A DNA stretch of 64,000 nt from Chitinispirillales bacterium (GTDB taxonomy: Bacteria; Fibrobacterota; Chitinivibrionia; Chitinivibrionales; Chitinispirillaceae): contig JAIRVB010000012.1 of the NCBI GenBank assembly GCA_031254105.1, positions 62,001 to 126,000 on the forward strand. Reading direction: 5' to 3'. Shown here one piece after another: positions 17,016-26,185 of this stretch (its first letter is position 1; each line of letters starts with the position of its first letter). The translations under genes were made by a program, and so were the position numbers. Under the pieces are notes generated by a model. It worked only from the letters and a program-made list of their open reading frames with translations, was not told the origin of the DNA and ran no database searches.

Positions 17016-19600
17016 TTGAGATTTCTCTCAAACACATTGTTTTTACAATGCTCATAAATCTCTTTTCCGGCCGTGCCGTCTGTATTGCCGCTGATTTGCC
17101 TGAGCGCCTGTTGACTATTGTGAATAGCGCGCGCTTTTACAATGCGGTTGATTAGAGCAGGTAAAGTGATGAAAGTATCTTCGTTATAAACAATTGCCTC
17201 TGCCGATGAACTTTCAAGTTTCTCTCTTAATTCAGTAATTACTTCCGGCGAATATATGATGGGGCTTTCTTTACGCTCTTTGGATAAGCAGTCATATTCT
17301 ATCAAATTACCTGTCACACCAGAAGCGGCGTATATGGTTTCATTTGCAACGAAAACATGGTAATATGTACACCAGGAATAAAAAACATCTTCAGGGTTTT
17401 TGACTTCCTGAGCAAATTCATCGGCATCATAAACGGTATCTGTTTTTACATCTATTTTTACAGCTTTTATGTTGATTGAAGAAACTTGATACGGAAGCAG
17501 CCAAACAAAGCCGCCGCAGTATGCCGAATAGAAAGGATAGCATTTTTTAGCAGCATCGGCACAGGGATTCGGCAGCTCGCGCAGCACGCCTTTTTGAGGG
17601 TGCCATTTTACAACAGGCGTATCATAGCGCGGCGTTAGCCAAAAATTTTCACCATCAAAACAGATACCGCCATACTGATAGCTCTTGCGCCCTGCCGTAT
17701 GAACGACAGACACAAGCGTTTCGGTATCAAAAGCGACTACCGCGTTGCCACAGTAAGCCGGCAGCCAAATCGTTTTACCATCGAAATAAGGGGCATGAAA
17801 GAAAATATCTTTTTCATTATCTACGGTGTTCGTTATTAGTTTTTGTAAAGGCGCAAGCCAATCATCGAAAAAAGCAAGTTCATTCGTTTGCGTGTCCAAT
17901 CGAATGATAGCGGGATATTTATATGGCGTAAAGAATATGTATTTCCCCTTTGAAAATGCGGTTAAAAAACTCCTGTCTAAATTCACTTCTTCCGATTCTT
18001 TACGGAAAGAAATTTTTTCAAAGGTTTTTGTTTTTATATCAAATACGGCGATCTCCTTTGCCATCCAGGGGCTAAAATAAAGTTTGTCTCCGTTTTGCGC
18101 CGCTCTCACATACGGACGATCATCAAATCTTTCATCAGGAAAGGAACCGATATATTCCGGAATTAAACTTACTTTCGGCATTTTGAAGAGCGCGTTAAAT
18201 TGACCATGCACAAACCAGAAATTCTCTCCGTCATCATACCACCATGAACATGCCGCGCGGTTTACAAAATGTTCACTTGTCTTATAATTCTGATACATCA
18301 TCGGCTTTCCGGTACACTGATACAGCGCAACCAAAGACCCCCCATCCCCATAATAAGCGTCACTGCAAGCTATAGCCCTGTTCAAATCCGCCGTATCATC
18401 ATAAATTCCCCAGCCCCCGCTCTTATAATCCGAAACAGTCTTTTCATACTGCCCTAAAAGATGCGGACACATAGTCCTGAAGTTAAGCTCAGTATTAGGG
18501 TGCGGGCGCCACCAGAGAACAACATCGTCGCGCTTACTGAACGTATCAAAAACATCTCTCAATTTCTTAAAATACTGCGCTCCGCCGTTTATCCATGTGA
18601 ACATGTGGGTATTATACAGTACTACCTTTTTGGCGCTTCCATCAGGCTTACGAATCAAACGTTCCCACTCCTGAGGAATCACAAAATCTTCACGCTTCGC
18701 GTTTATAACTTTATCAAACTTAGGCGAACCGAGAGCAATAAACTTTTCTTCAGGCTTTCCGAACTGCCCTTTCCAGCCGTAATCGTAGTTGTACTTTTTA
18801 AATTGATCTATGTACGACTGTCTGATTTTTTCCGACTGCACGATAACATGGTTTGAGAATAATACTCCCGGCAGGGCGATGTTGTACTCCGGCACGGTAT
18901 CGCCTGCAGAAACGAAATATGGAACATAAATAAGCAAATCACAATACTCCCGCAGCCGTTTGGCATAAAAATCGGGCTGAACAGTCGCGTTTTGCGCGGC
19001 ATCATCATAAGGATAGTGAATAAAGATAACATCGGGACGGCGCTCTTCAATATTATATTCCTGCCAGTCGGTAACAGGGACATAATCTGGGTACTGCTTA
19101 CCTTCGTAGTGCATTCTGCCAAGTTGTTTGTCGGGAAGCAGATCGTAATAGGGGATAGGCACAACATACGCGTCGCAGGCAGGATCATCCTTAGCCGCGA
19201 ACCAGATAGACTCAAGGGAATCCCACATGCTTGCTTTATACGGAAAAAACGCGATCTCAATCTTATCTGGTTTCAACTCACTGTTAACGCTGTTCTCTAT
19301 CTTAAAAATCTGCTTCTGAAGTTTTTTGATAACACCGGCTCCGCTATCCGGTTTTGCCAGCTCATCATTTGCGTAATAGAGAAGGTCGCAGTATTCCTGA
19401 ATATATTTAACGGTTACTTTCTCACTGTTTTCACTGCGCTGTATAAACTCGCCGATTTGTATAGCGGTATCCTGACAATCGGCAAGCAGGTTCGTAAGAG
19501 TCTGCGTCTCTTTTTTCTGGAGTAATTTTTTCGCGTTGTCGTTGGCTTCGCCTAAACTTCTTAGGAGGTCAAGGATCATTTTCTGGTGAATTTTTCGCAT
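17012..19600 (-). CDS. CDP-glycerol glycerophosphotransferase-like protein with propeller C-terminus
   Basis: 862 residues. Residues 1-140 are helical without clear homology. Residues about 140-460 resemble the GT-B glycerophosphotransferase family (PF04464, TagB/TagF-like): FIHYPYDDAAQ, PGVLFSNHVIVQSE, YNTHMFTW, WWRPHPN and YYGDGGSLVALYQCTGKP match the expected order. Residues about 470-800 contain repeated 'FWF/VAFDTET/GKTIWLP' units typical of a beta-propeller. It likely transfers a CDP-activated polyol phosphate, with the propeller perhaps binding the acceptor glycan. AGGTAG precedes the ATG. It is the first gene of the phosphotransferase block and overlaps the TagD fusion by 4 bases. Confidence 0.8.
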   Translation of the reverse strand: MRKIHQKMILDLLRSLGEANDNAKKLLQKKETQTLTNLLADCQDTAIQIGEFIQRSENSEKVTVKYIQEYCDLLYYANDELAKPDSGAGVIKKLQKQIFKIENSVNSELKPDKIEIAFFPYKASMWDSLESIWFAAKDDPACDAYVVPIPYYDLLPDKQLGRMHYEGKQYPDYVPVTDWQEYNIEERRPDVIFIHYPYDDAAQNATVQPDFYAKRLREYCDLLIYVPYFVSAGDTVPEYNIALPGVLFSNHVIVQSEKIRQSYIDQFKKYNYDYGWKGQFGKPEEKFIALGSPKFDKVINAKREDFVIPQEWERLIRKPDGSAKKVVLYNTHMFTWINGGAQYFKKLRDVFDTFSKRDDVVLWWRPHPNTELNFRTMCPHLLGQYEKTVSDYKSGGWGIYDDTADLNRAIACSDAYYGDGGSLVALYQCTGKPMMYQNYKTSEHFVNRAACSWWYDDGENFWFVHGQFNALFKMPKVSLIPEYIGSFPDERFDDRPYVRAAQNGDKLYFSPWMAKEIAVFDIKTKTFEKISFRKESEEVNLDRSFLTAFSKGKYIFFTPYKYPAIIRLDTQTNELAFFDDWLAPLQKLITNTVDNEKDIFFHAPYFDGKTIWLPAYCGNAVVAFDTETLVSVVHTAGRKSYQYGGICFDGENFWLTPRYDTPVVKWHPQKGVLRELPNPCADAAKKCYPFYSAYCGGFVWLLPYQVSSINIKAVKIDVKTDTVYDADEFAQEVKNPEDVFYSWCTYYHVFVANETIYAASGVTGNLIEYDCLSKERKESPIIYSPEVITELREKLESSSAEAIVYNEDTFITLPALINRIVKARAIHNSQQALRQISGNTDGTAGKEIYEHCKNNVFERNLK

Positions 19601-19819
19601 AACTACCTGACAATGAGTTAGTAATTAGTGATTAGTAAAGATTTTGGCAGGCCGTTTCATTGGTTTAGTTTATAACTAAAGTTCCTTTTCAACTAACCGC
19701 CGGCCGCTAACCGCTACTCTATATTATATAAGTATACCTTATTGTCATATAGAAATTCAATTGAAAACCACCTTTGAACTTCCTGATTTAGTATATTTAT
19801 AGTTTACCTGTTATGGTTG

Positions 19820-19932
19820 ATCCATTTGAAAAGATCCGCTTGATGTCAAGCCCGCGAAGGTGGAGGCCTGCTTCTCTTAATTTGTGGATTTAAAACTGGA
19901 AGAGTAGATCCCCGCCTTCGCGGAATTTTTGG
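19820..19932. repeat. Imperfect inverted repeat in divergent gap
   Basis: In the 406-base gap between the phosphotransferase gene and queF, a left arm beginning CCCGCGAAGGTGGAGG and a right arm ending CCCCGCCTTCGCGG form an imperfect inverted repeat with ~25-base arms around a ~45-base AT-rich loop. A related core (CCCGCGAAAGCAGGGG) is seen near 55258. It looks like a dispersed intergenic palindrome rather than a gene. The rest of the gap (19601-19819) is AT-rich with small word repeats and no ORF. The queF ribosome site (GAGGAG) is at about 19992. Confidence 0.5.
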
Positions 19933-20006
19933 CGCGGGAAGATATGCTCTTACGCAATCAGAGTTTTTCAAATAGAGCAATTGTATTATCAGAGGAGAAT
20001 CGATAA

Positions 20007-20465
20007 ATGTTTTTTAAAAATGTTACCCCTCTTGAGCAGGCTCTGAAAGAGAACGTTCTGCCGCAGCTTGAAACATTTCCATGTCCATATACGGACGCCT
20101 CTGTTCAAGCCGGCTGCATCAGGATTGTGTTTCCTGAATTTACCTGCGTATGTCCAAAAACCGGATATCCGGACTTTGCGTCCATATTCTTGTGCTATCT
20201 TCCCGACAAACTCTGTCTCGAACTCAAATCATGGAAGCTCTACTTAAACTCTTTCCGCATGGTAGGAACGTTTCATGAATCAGTTACTTATCACCTGTTT
20301 GAAACTCTTAAGAAGACGCTTTCGCCAAGATGGATGGTCGTAGCCGGCGACTTTCTCCCGCGCGGGAACGTTGACACAACAGTGGTTTTTGAAACCCCTG
20401 TTCCGCGCCCGTCAGGAGCGGATCTCTTGATAGGGCCGTTTATGGCGAGATGCCGGGAGTTATAA
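20007..20465 (+). CDS. queF: 7-cyano-7-deazaguanine reductase (type I QueF)
   Basis: 152 residues, the length of short (type I) QueF. It reduces preQ0 to preQ1 with NADPH in queuosine biosynthesis. The catalytic thioimide cysteine and proton-relay aspartate are visible in VCPKTGYPDFA (C49, D56; same spacing as C55/D62 of Bacillus subtilis QueF). The family motif ELKSWKLYLNSFR and the FHE active-site glutamate follow. GAGGAG upstream supports the ATG. No preQ1 riboswitch was recognisable in the leader. It stands alone between divergent and convergent neighbours. Confidence 0.95.
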   Translation: MFFKNVTPLEQALKENVLPQLETFPCPYTDASVQAGCIRIVFPEFTCVCPKTGYPDFASIFLCYLPDKLCLELKSWKLYLNSFRMVGTFHESVTYHLFETLKKTLSPRWMVVAGDFLPRGNVDTTVVFETPVPRPSGADLLIGPFMARCREL

Positions 20466-20570
20466 AACAAATTGCAATGCACAAATTACAAATAAAAACC
20501 TGCCTGACCCCAAAGCAGTTTCTTGGCTCCCTGTTTTATTTATACATTGTAATTTGTACATTGTACATTA
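20466..20570. repeat. AT-rich imperfect inverted repeat between convergent genes
   Basis: Words such as CAAATTACAAATAAAA (about 20480-20497) recur inverted as TTTTATTTATACATTGTAATTTG (about 20534-20556), forming a long imperfect stem between queF and the convergent small membrane protein gene. It may act as a bidirectional transcription stop. There is no clean hairpin plus T-tract. Confidence 0.4.
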
Positions 20571-20768
20571 TTAAAACATTTTCACCCGCAGATGCTTCTT
20601 CCCCAACAAAAGCCCCGCCACCGCGCCAAAAACAGCCCCGAATCCGCGGTTTAGTATAAATCCGAGTATCATTATAAAAAGCGTTACTCCTGTTTTTACT
20701 AAGCTGAAAAAGATGGAAAAAAGGGAGACCGCGATCGCAAACGGAATCATGATAACTCTGATAATCAT
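20571..20768 (-). CDS. Small two-helix membrane protein
   Basis: 65 residues, almost wholly hydrophobic. There are two predicted membrane segments (about 2-23 and 27-52), the second rich in glycine (GFGAVFGAVAGLLLG), ending in a basic tail KKHLRVK. GGAG lies ten bases upstream of the ATG, and the gene starts just 13 bases after the stop of the cyclase gene on the same strand, so it is probably co-transcribed with it. No family is recognised. The glycine-zipper-like helix could oligomerise. Function unknown. Confidence 0.6.
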   Translation of the reverse strand: MIIRVIMIPFAIAVSLFSIFFSLVKTGVTLFIMILGFILNRGFGAVFGAVAGLLLGKKHLRVKMF

Positions 20769-20781
20769 CTCTGAAAAGCTC

Positions 20782-23685
20782 CTATTTTGAAGTTAGTCTG
20801 TGAACTCCGTCCCACTCCGGCCCGGGCGGATGTTCTATAAATTTTCTGCACATCTCCTCAAATCTTGAGGATGGAGTTTTTTTACTGAGTGAACCGGCAG
20901 GTTCCATATCCATAGCCTGAGCAAAACAACTTTGCGCGCCTGTAAAGTCATGAGCGTAGTATTTTTCGATGCCGCGGTTATAAACCGCGAGCATTGCCGC
21001 CATCTCTCGCGAAAGTTCCCCTTTTTTGCATAATAGCTCATATATTATTACAGGTTCGGATTTACCAACAACAGTGATTTTATCAAGCATTCGCGCCTCA
21101 AAGGTATCTTTTACCATATCATAAGTGTAGTGGCTTATTATAGTGTAAACGCCGTAGTTCTTTGCCGCGCTCTCAAGCCGCGCCGCCAGGTTCACAGAGT
21201 CGCCCATCATGGTGTAGTTCATCCGTACCGCGCTGCCCATATTGCCGGTGGTGATAGTTCCTGTGTTAATACCGATTCTCATGCGCATGTTGTGTACGAT
21301 TTTTGGCCACTTATCCCCCTCGCTGTGCCACTTGCCGCGAAGCTCATTAAGTTTGTGCTGCATGTCAAGGGCGGTATGGCACGCCTGAAGCGCGTGATCC
21401 GGTATATGTACAGGAGCTCCCCAGAAAGCGATTATCGCGTCTCCTATGTATTTATCAAGCGTACCGTAACGGGAGAGGAGAATACCGGTCATTGCTGTAA
21501 GATACTCATTAAGAAGCTCGACAAGCTTGGTAGGGGATTCGAGTTTTTCGGAAAAAGTGGAAAACCCTTCGATGTCGGTGAAAAAAGCGGTGCGCGTTCC
21601 CTCTTCGCCTCCAAGCTGGGGTTTTTGCTTTTGAGTATACATAATGTCAATAAGCTCGGGAGAGAGATACTGCTTAAAGGTGCTTTGCAGGAATTTGCGA
21701 TCCTTCTCCTCTGTCATATACCTGTATGCCATAATCGCGGTAAAGGAGAGGATAATGGCGAGAACCGGACGCACCATTTCTATCCACAGAAGTGATTTGT
21801 CAAAAATATAAAAAGCTGTAAAACAATAAAGAAGCAGTGATGAGGCCGCGCACAAACTTCCCCAAACCGGCTTAAAGAAAAACGCCATCAGTGAGACCGC
21901 GATTCCAACTAATATAAGAAGTAAGAAATCCTGCCTTGGCGTCAGGCGCTGTATAAAAGTGTTGGTGAAAATGGAGTTCATCACCGAAGCGTGTATCTCA
22001 ACAGCCGGAAAATTCTTTTGATGCGGAACAGGCTGTATATCAAACAGAGCGGGGGAGGTTGAACCTACAAGAAAGATTTTTCCTTCCAAAGGATAATTTA
22101 TCTTATTATCCATAACGTCGCAGAAGCTGAAATATGGAAACGGTTTTGAACCGGGGCCGAAATAAGTTACGATATGGCGGTTACCCGGCCGAAGAGGAAT
22201 TCTTACGGAGTTTCCAAAATCACGGCGTTCTCCCTTTTCAATCGCCTCAATATTTTCCATCCCCCCTTCAATTATTTCAGATAATGACGCCGCGCGTAAA
22301 ACAGGCAGCGGCGATACAAGAATGCCCTTCTCTTTCTTTACCCAAAAATCGAAAAACAGAAGCTTTCTGTTGACGGACGGCTCCAGGTACAGATCATCTG
22401 CCGTGAGCCCCCGCAGAGTTTTAATATCAAGACCGCTAAACCAGAAAGATTCTTCATCACTGCTTAATTCCCATTCCGAATCGCAGTCGCGGACTATAGA
22501 AAACTGACCGTTCAGATCAATTTCACCGCCGATATCCATATCCGCGATTCGTTCTATCGCATTGAGCAGTAAGGCAGCGGCGGTTTGTCCGATTCGTCCC
22601 GCGCGCGTCTCTAAACCGATTTCTCCATCGTGATCTCTGAAGAGCGCGATATATGATGAAATCTCTATTTTTTGATTCTCTTTGAGTGAAAGCAAATCTT
22701 CGCGTTTGTTAAAAATTAATGAAAGCTGCTTCATGGTAAAATCAGGATAAGAGAAGTTAACCTCTCCCGCGTCATTTTTGAATATCTTAAATGGTTTTCC
22801 AATTTCAATATATTCATGTGGTTTTAAAACGATCTCTTCATTCGGAGTGCCGAATAGAGTCGCGGCGGTTCTTACGCTTAAGGGCAAATAAAGGGGTGTA
22901 AATTTCCCAAAACGGTAAAAGAGCGGTATCTCTCTTATCACCTCATCTACCGCGACAGCGTTTACGTGTCCTATATCTCTTGCTCCGGTCGCGTTTTCCG
23001 GATAGATACCGTCAATAATTGTTTTTATGCTTGAAATTTCGGCTAGTATGGAGTCGGGAAGCAGCAGCGCGGAAGCAGGTTTTAATGAATTATGCCAATC
23101 CATATCCATACGGTGAACCACCTGTGAAACAAGCCCGCGGTAATCACTCTCATCGGCAAGAGAGAGCCCCATAAAAACCCGTCCGCTAGCCTGAATAGAG
23201 TTTTGAAACTGTACATCATAATCTATTGAGGAGAGAATCCGCTCTCTTAGCCGCGGCTGCTTAAGAAGCAAAGACTCCGGGCCGCCGCTTGCCGCCCTGT
23301 CAAAGATATGACTGAAACGCGCCTTGTGGTTATGATCTTCGCGGTTAAAAAAGAGCACGTCAAATACGATCGCGGCCGCAAACCGAAAGGAGAGCGAATC
23401 CACCATTGTGCCGTGAAATCCGCGGTTCCAGTTCCAGTACATACCCATTTTTTCCATGCTCCGCTCATCAATATCCACTATGTGAATTCCATAATCAGGA
23501 TACAATACATTATCACTCTCCGCACCCATTTCGTTTTGATACTTGAGGCGGTAACGCAGATCGTAGGACGCGTTTTCAAGCTTCTCAAAAAGACGTACAA
23601 CATCTACCCAAAGAAAAAAAGCAACTCCCACGCCTATAAATGCGCTTATAGCAAGCTTAGAGGTAATTTTTTTGATCGCTCTCAT
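20782..23685 (-). CDS. CHASE2-domain class III adenylate/guanylate cyclase
   Basis: 967 residues. An N-terminal membrane anchor (about 10-28) is followed by a long periplasmic CHASE2 sensor region (about 35-600, including YGIHIVDIDERSM near its start and FLVGSTSPALFDI near its end). Three clustered transmembrane helices follow (about 620-690), then a class III nucleotidyl cyclase domain: TAFFTDIEGFSTFSE and YIGDAIIAFWGAP carry the two metal aspartates, and MRIGINTGTITTGNMGS follows. It ends with a TPR-like tail (AQSCFAQAMDM). It probably converts an envelope signal into cAMP or cGMP. Ligand unknown. Confidence 0.92.
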   Translation of the reverse strand: MRAIKKITSKLAISAFIGVGVAFFLWVDVVRLFEKLENASYDLRYRLKYQNEMGAESDNVLYPDYGIHIVDIDERSMEKMGMYWNWNRGFHGTMVDSLSFRFAAAIVFDVLFFNREDHNHKARFSHIFDRAASGGPESLLLKQPRLRERILSSIDYDVQFQNSIQASGRVFMGLSLADESDYRGLVSQVVHRMDMDWHNSLKPASALLLPDSILAEISSIKTIIDGIYPENATGARDIGHVNAVAVDEVIREIPLFYRFGKFTPLYLPLSVRTAATLFGTPNEEIVLKPHEYIEIGKPFKIFKNDAGEVNFSYPDFTMKQLSLIFNKREDLLSLKENQKIEISSYIALFRDHDGEIGLETRAGRIGQTAAALLLNAIERIADMDIGGEIDLNGQFSIVRDCDSEWELSSDEESFWFSGLDIKTLRGLTADDLYLEPSVNRKLLFFDFWVKKEKGILVSPLPVLRAASLSEIIEGGMENIEAIEKGERRDFGNSVRIPLRPGNRHIVTYFGPGSKPFPYFSFCDVMDNKINYPLEGKIFLVGSTSPALFDIQPVPHQKNFPAVEIHASVMNSIFTNTFIQRLTPRQDFLLLILVGIAVSLMAFFFKPVWGSLCAASSLLLYCFTAFYIFDKSLLWIEMVRPVLAIILSFTAIMAYRYMTEEKDRKFLQSTFKQYLSPELIDIMYTQKQKPQLGGEEGTRTAFFTDIEGFSTFSEKLESPTKLVELLNEYLTAMTGILLSRYGTLDKYIGDAIIAFWGAPVHIPDHALQACHTALDMQHKLNELRGKWHSEGDKWPKIVHNMRMRIGINTGTITTGNMGSAVRMNYTMMGDSVNLAARLESAAKNYGVYTIISHYTYDMVKDTFEARMLDKITVVGKSEPVIIYELLCKKGELSREMAAMLAVYNRGIEKYYAHDFTGAQSCFAQAMDMEPAGSLSKKTPSSRFEEMCRKFIEHPPGPEWDGVHRLTSK

Positions 23686-23833
23686 ATTTTATAATATAAA
23701 CTGTACCTTACTGCTGCCCCAAACTATTTTAGTAAGGTTGAGGCGCTGTGCGTGGGTTGTTGCATATAGGAAACTTTCATACGGCAGTGACTATATGATT
23801 ATAGCGGCGGGTAGGATTTTTGCGTAATTATAA

Positions 23834-23949
23834 AATAAATTTTGAATTATGAGTTTTGAATTTTGAATTAAAACACGGAATTCATAATTCAGGAATGAAG
23901 AAATTCCGGATCAAGACTCAGGATTCTGTAATTCAAAATTCAAAATTAT
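23834..23949. repeat. AT-rich inverted repeat in divergent gap
   Basis: The word TTTGAATT/AATTCAAA occurs several times on the left arm (from about 23838) and inverted on the right arm (about 23930-23947), with GGAATTCATAATTC between. It lies in the ~290-base divergent gap between the cyclase and the phosphatidyltransferase gene, where I see no coding frame. Confidence 0.45.
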
Positions 23950-23978
23950 TAATAAAAATTAGAAATTAGAAAAACAAA

Positions 23979-24572
23979 ATGAATCTTGCAACGTTTTTTA
24001 CAATTTCGCGCGTAGCGATAGCCCCTGTATTTGCTTTTGTGTTTGTCGCGGGGTATGGCAGCGCTGACAGCACATGGATTTGGGTTTGCTTTACGGCGGC
24101 TGTACTCATAGAACTGTCTGATTTGATGGACGGAACGCTCGCCAGAGCGCGCAAAGAGGTAACTGATTTTGGCAAAGTGGTTGATCCTGTAGCGGACAGC
24201 GTCTCAAGGCAGACGATTTTTATCTCGTTTATGCTAACCGGGATAATTCCGCTCTGGATGTATCTTATATTTTTCTACCGTGACGCGTTTATGCAGCTGT
24301 TAAGAATTGTCTGCGCGTCAAACGGCATTGTCCTGGCCGCGCGCAAATCCGGTAAATTAAAAGCGGTGCTTCAGGGGGCCGCGACTTTTGGTGTACTCAT
24401 CGCCATAATTGTTATGCACAAAAGTACAACCGGCGTACAGGCAAACATCTGGTGGGGCCAGCACCCCGGTTTCTGGATAATGCTTATACCCGCAATCTAC
24501 ACACTGCTCTCAGTTATCGATTATGTTGTTCCCAACCGTAAGCTTATTATTAAAGCGGTGAAAAGGAAGTAA
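23979..24572 (+). CDS. CDP-alcohol phosphatidyltransferase
   Basis: 197 residues with about four to five membrane helices. The family signature D-x2-DG-x2-AR-x8-G-x3-D-x3-D is complete: LMDGTLARARKEV then TDFGKVVDPVADS at about residues 47-73. The enzyme swaps CMP from a CDP-diacylglycerol for an alcohol in the inner membrane. Size and layout fit phosphatidylglycerophosphate synthase (PgsA), but the alcohol cannot be fixed from sequence and other family members look alike. No ribosome site is obvious. It is monocistronic. Confidence 0.85.
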   Translation: MNLATFFTISRVAIAPVFAFVFVAGYGSADSTWIWVCFTAAVLIELSDLMDGTLARARKEVTDFGKVVDPVADSVSRQTIFISFMLTGIIPLWMYLIFFYRDAFMQLLRIVCASNGIVLAARKSGKLKAVLQGAATFGVLIAIIVMHKSTTGVQANIWWGQHPGFWIMLIPAIYTLLSVIDYVVPNRKLIIKAVKRK

Positions 24573-24669
24573 CAATATACGAGATTTTTAATTACTATTA
24601 CCCCATATAGGTTGAATTGACTGCCTCCACTTTTGAGATATAAAAAAACATCACAAAATCCATTGGCCT

Positions 24670-25065
24670 TTAAAGATTCTCATCGAGAAGTTCTTTATTA
24701 CGCGGATTAGCTATACTTTCCATAATCCACTTGTATTCAGTATAGCCCCCGGAGAGTCCGGCAAGCTTACAGATTTTATCCTTTGCCTTAATAAAATCTT
24801 CCTGAAGCCTCAGCTTGCTTACAGGATCCGCGACCGCGAAAGAATCCTTATAAAAATAGGTAAGAGAATCTAGTACAGGATTGCAGTCTCTCCATAGTCT
24901 GAATTGTCTTACTGTTATGGTGGAATCATTTGCAGGAACGAATCTTGGCGCGGCAGCCGCGCGAGGCCTTGGCTGAGGCTGTTCAATGGGAGCGTCCGTT
25001 TCAGACCGGCATCCTCCAAATGTCAAAACTATCAATATGGCGCTTAGAAAAATTGCTTTGTGCAT
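24670..25065 (-). CDS. Small lipoprotein of unknown function
   Basis: 131 residues. The N-terminus has a basic start, a hydrophobic segment and a lipobox-like LTFGGC with Cys at about 19, then a Pro/Ala/Arg-rich linker (QPQPRPRAAAAP). The rest is a charged helical domain with no recognised family. GAGAGGAA precedes the ATG. It is predicted to be anchored in the envelope through Cys19. It sits alone, convergent with the phosphatidyltransferase gene. Confidence 0.65.
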   Translation of the reverse strand: MHKAIFLSAILIVLTFGGCRSETDAPIEQPQPRPRAAAAPRFVPANDSTITVRQFRLWRDCNPVLDSLTYFYKDSFAVADPVSKLRLQEDFIKAKDKICKLAGLSGGYTEYKWIMESIANPRNKELLDENL

Positions 25066-25390
25066 GGCAGATTTCCTCTCATGGTCTTGTTGCCGTCAAT
25101 TGAAGAGATACAGTTATTCTACTTGAAAATCTCTGATTGCGCGAGAGCGTATCTTACCGCATCGTCATCTCGTGTAGAGGAGGATTTAATGTTCCTGTTC
25201 TTTGCTTTAAATTCAAAGAGTAAGAACAATAAACCCAGCCTTTGCGAGGGTGATGCAAGGCAGACCTTTCAAGCAGATCAACAAGTATTATTCTATGGGC
25301 TGCCCCTATGGCAATAATTTAATTTATTATAAGCAGCCATATCTTTAAAATAACAATTGCATTCAACAGCGCGCAAAACTAATATAAAAA
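25066..25390. other. Gap upstream of rsmA, no gene seen
   Basis: About 325 bases between divergent genes. One open frame of ~85 codons on the plus strand has no ribosome site and no recognisable content, so I do not call it. The promoters of the lipoprotein gene and the rsmA operon must lie here, but I see no convincing box pair. Confidence 0.3.
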
Positions 25391-26185
25391 ATGGGCCCCA
25401 AAAAACATCTCGGTCAGCATTTTCTAACAGCTCCCGCTTTCGCCAAAAGGATCGCCGAAGCTGTACCCGCTTCCGGCTCTCAGGAAAAGGTGCTTGAGAT
25501 CGGGCCGGGCCGGGGCGCTCTGAGCGTTTATCTTTTGGAGCGTTTTCCGAAACTTCATCTTGTTGAAATCGACAAAGACGCCATAAGCGCGCTTAGGGGA
25601 AAGTTGGGAGATTCAGGCGGGTACAGTATCCATAATGAGGATGTGATGAAGTTTGATTTCTCTTTAGCGGGTTTTCCTCTTCATGTGGTTGGGAACCTGC
25701 CGTATAATATCGGCGCGTTGATAATAAAGAAAACCCTTTTGTACACTCCAGGAATTCTTTCTTGCACCTTTATGGTACAGAGGGAGGTCGCGGAGAGGAT
25801 TGTCAGCGGGCCTAACAGTAAGCGAAATGGCTTTCTGTCGATATTTTGTCAATTCTTTGGTAAGGCGAAACTTCTCTTTCACGTGCCTCCGGGCGCGTTT
25901 TTTCCCCGTCCCAATGTTGATTCCTCGGTATTTCAAATAATTATTGATACGAATGTGGAGAGTAAGCTTGAATCCGCTTTACTGAATGATTTCTTCTCAT
26001 TTGTAGACAACGGCTTTTCAATGAGGCGAAAGCAGCTTGCTAAAACTCTTGCGGTTAAACGGGGACGCGATAAAGAATTTTATTGCGGTGAACTAAGACA
26101 AATGGGTATGGATCCCGCCTTACGTCCCGAAGATCTTGATGTGTCGGGCTGGCTTGATCTTTATAAGCGGACGCATCCGCAATGA
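25391..26185 (+). CDS. rsmA: 16S rRNA dimethyladenosine transferase (KsgA)
   Basis: 264 residues, full length. It dimethylates two adjacent adenines in the 3' hairpin of 16S rRNA during small-subunit maturation. The N-terminus KKHLGQHFLT is the family hallmark. SAM motif I is LEIGPGRGALSVYLL, and the catalytic motif IV is NLPYNIG. VQREVAERI, GAFFPRPNVDS and a C-terminal FSMRRKQLAKTL helix complete the match. The stop overlaps the ATG of the outer-membrane gene downstream (ATGA), so a housekeeping gene leads an envelope operon. Confidence 0.97.
   Translation: MGPKKHLGQHFLTAPAFAKRIAEAVPASGSQEKVLEIGPGRGALSVYLLERFPKLHLVEIDKDAISALRGKLGDSGGYSIHNEDVMKFDFSLAGFPLHVVGNLPYNIGALIIKKTLLYTPGILSCTFMVQREVAERIVSGPNSKRNGFLSIFCQFFGKAKLLFHVPPGAFFPRPNVDSSVFQIIIDTNVESKLESALLNDFFSFVDNGFSMRRKQLAKTLAVKRGRDKEFYCGELRQMGMDPALRPEDLDVSGWLDLYKRTHPQ

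Noticed and set aside
18808-19525. Open frames opposite the 862-residue transferase gene
   Set aside because: They are shadows of the coding sequence: no ribosome sites and no family features.
19930-20006. preQ1 riboswitch before queF
   Set aside because: No preQ1-type pseudoknot core could be recognised in the leader.
25060-25317. Possible 85-residue protein upstream of rsmA
   Set aside because: The ATG lies inside the divergent lipoprotein gene, has no ribosome site, and the translation looks random.
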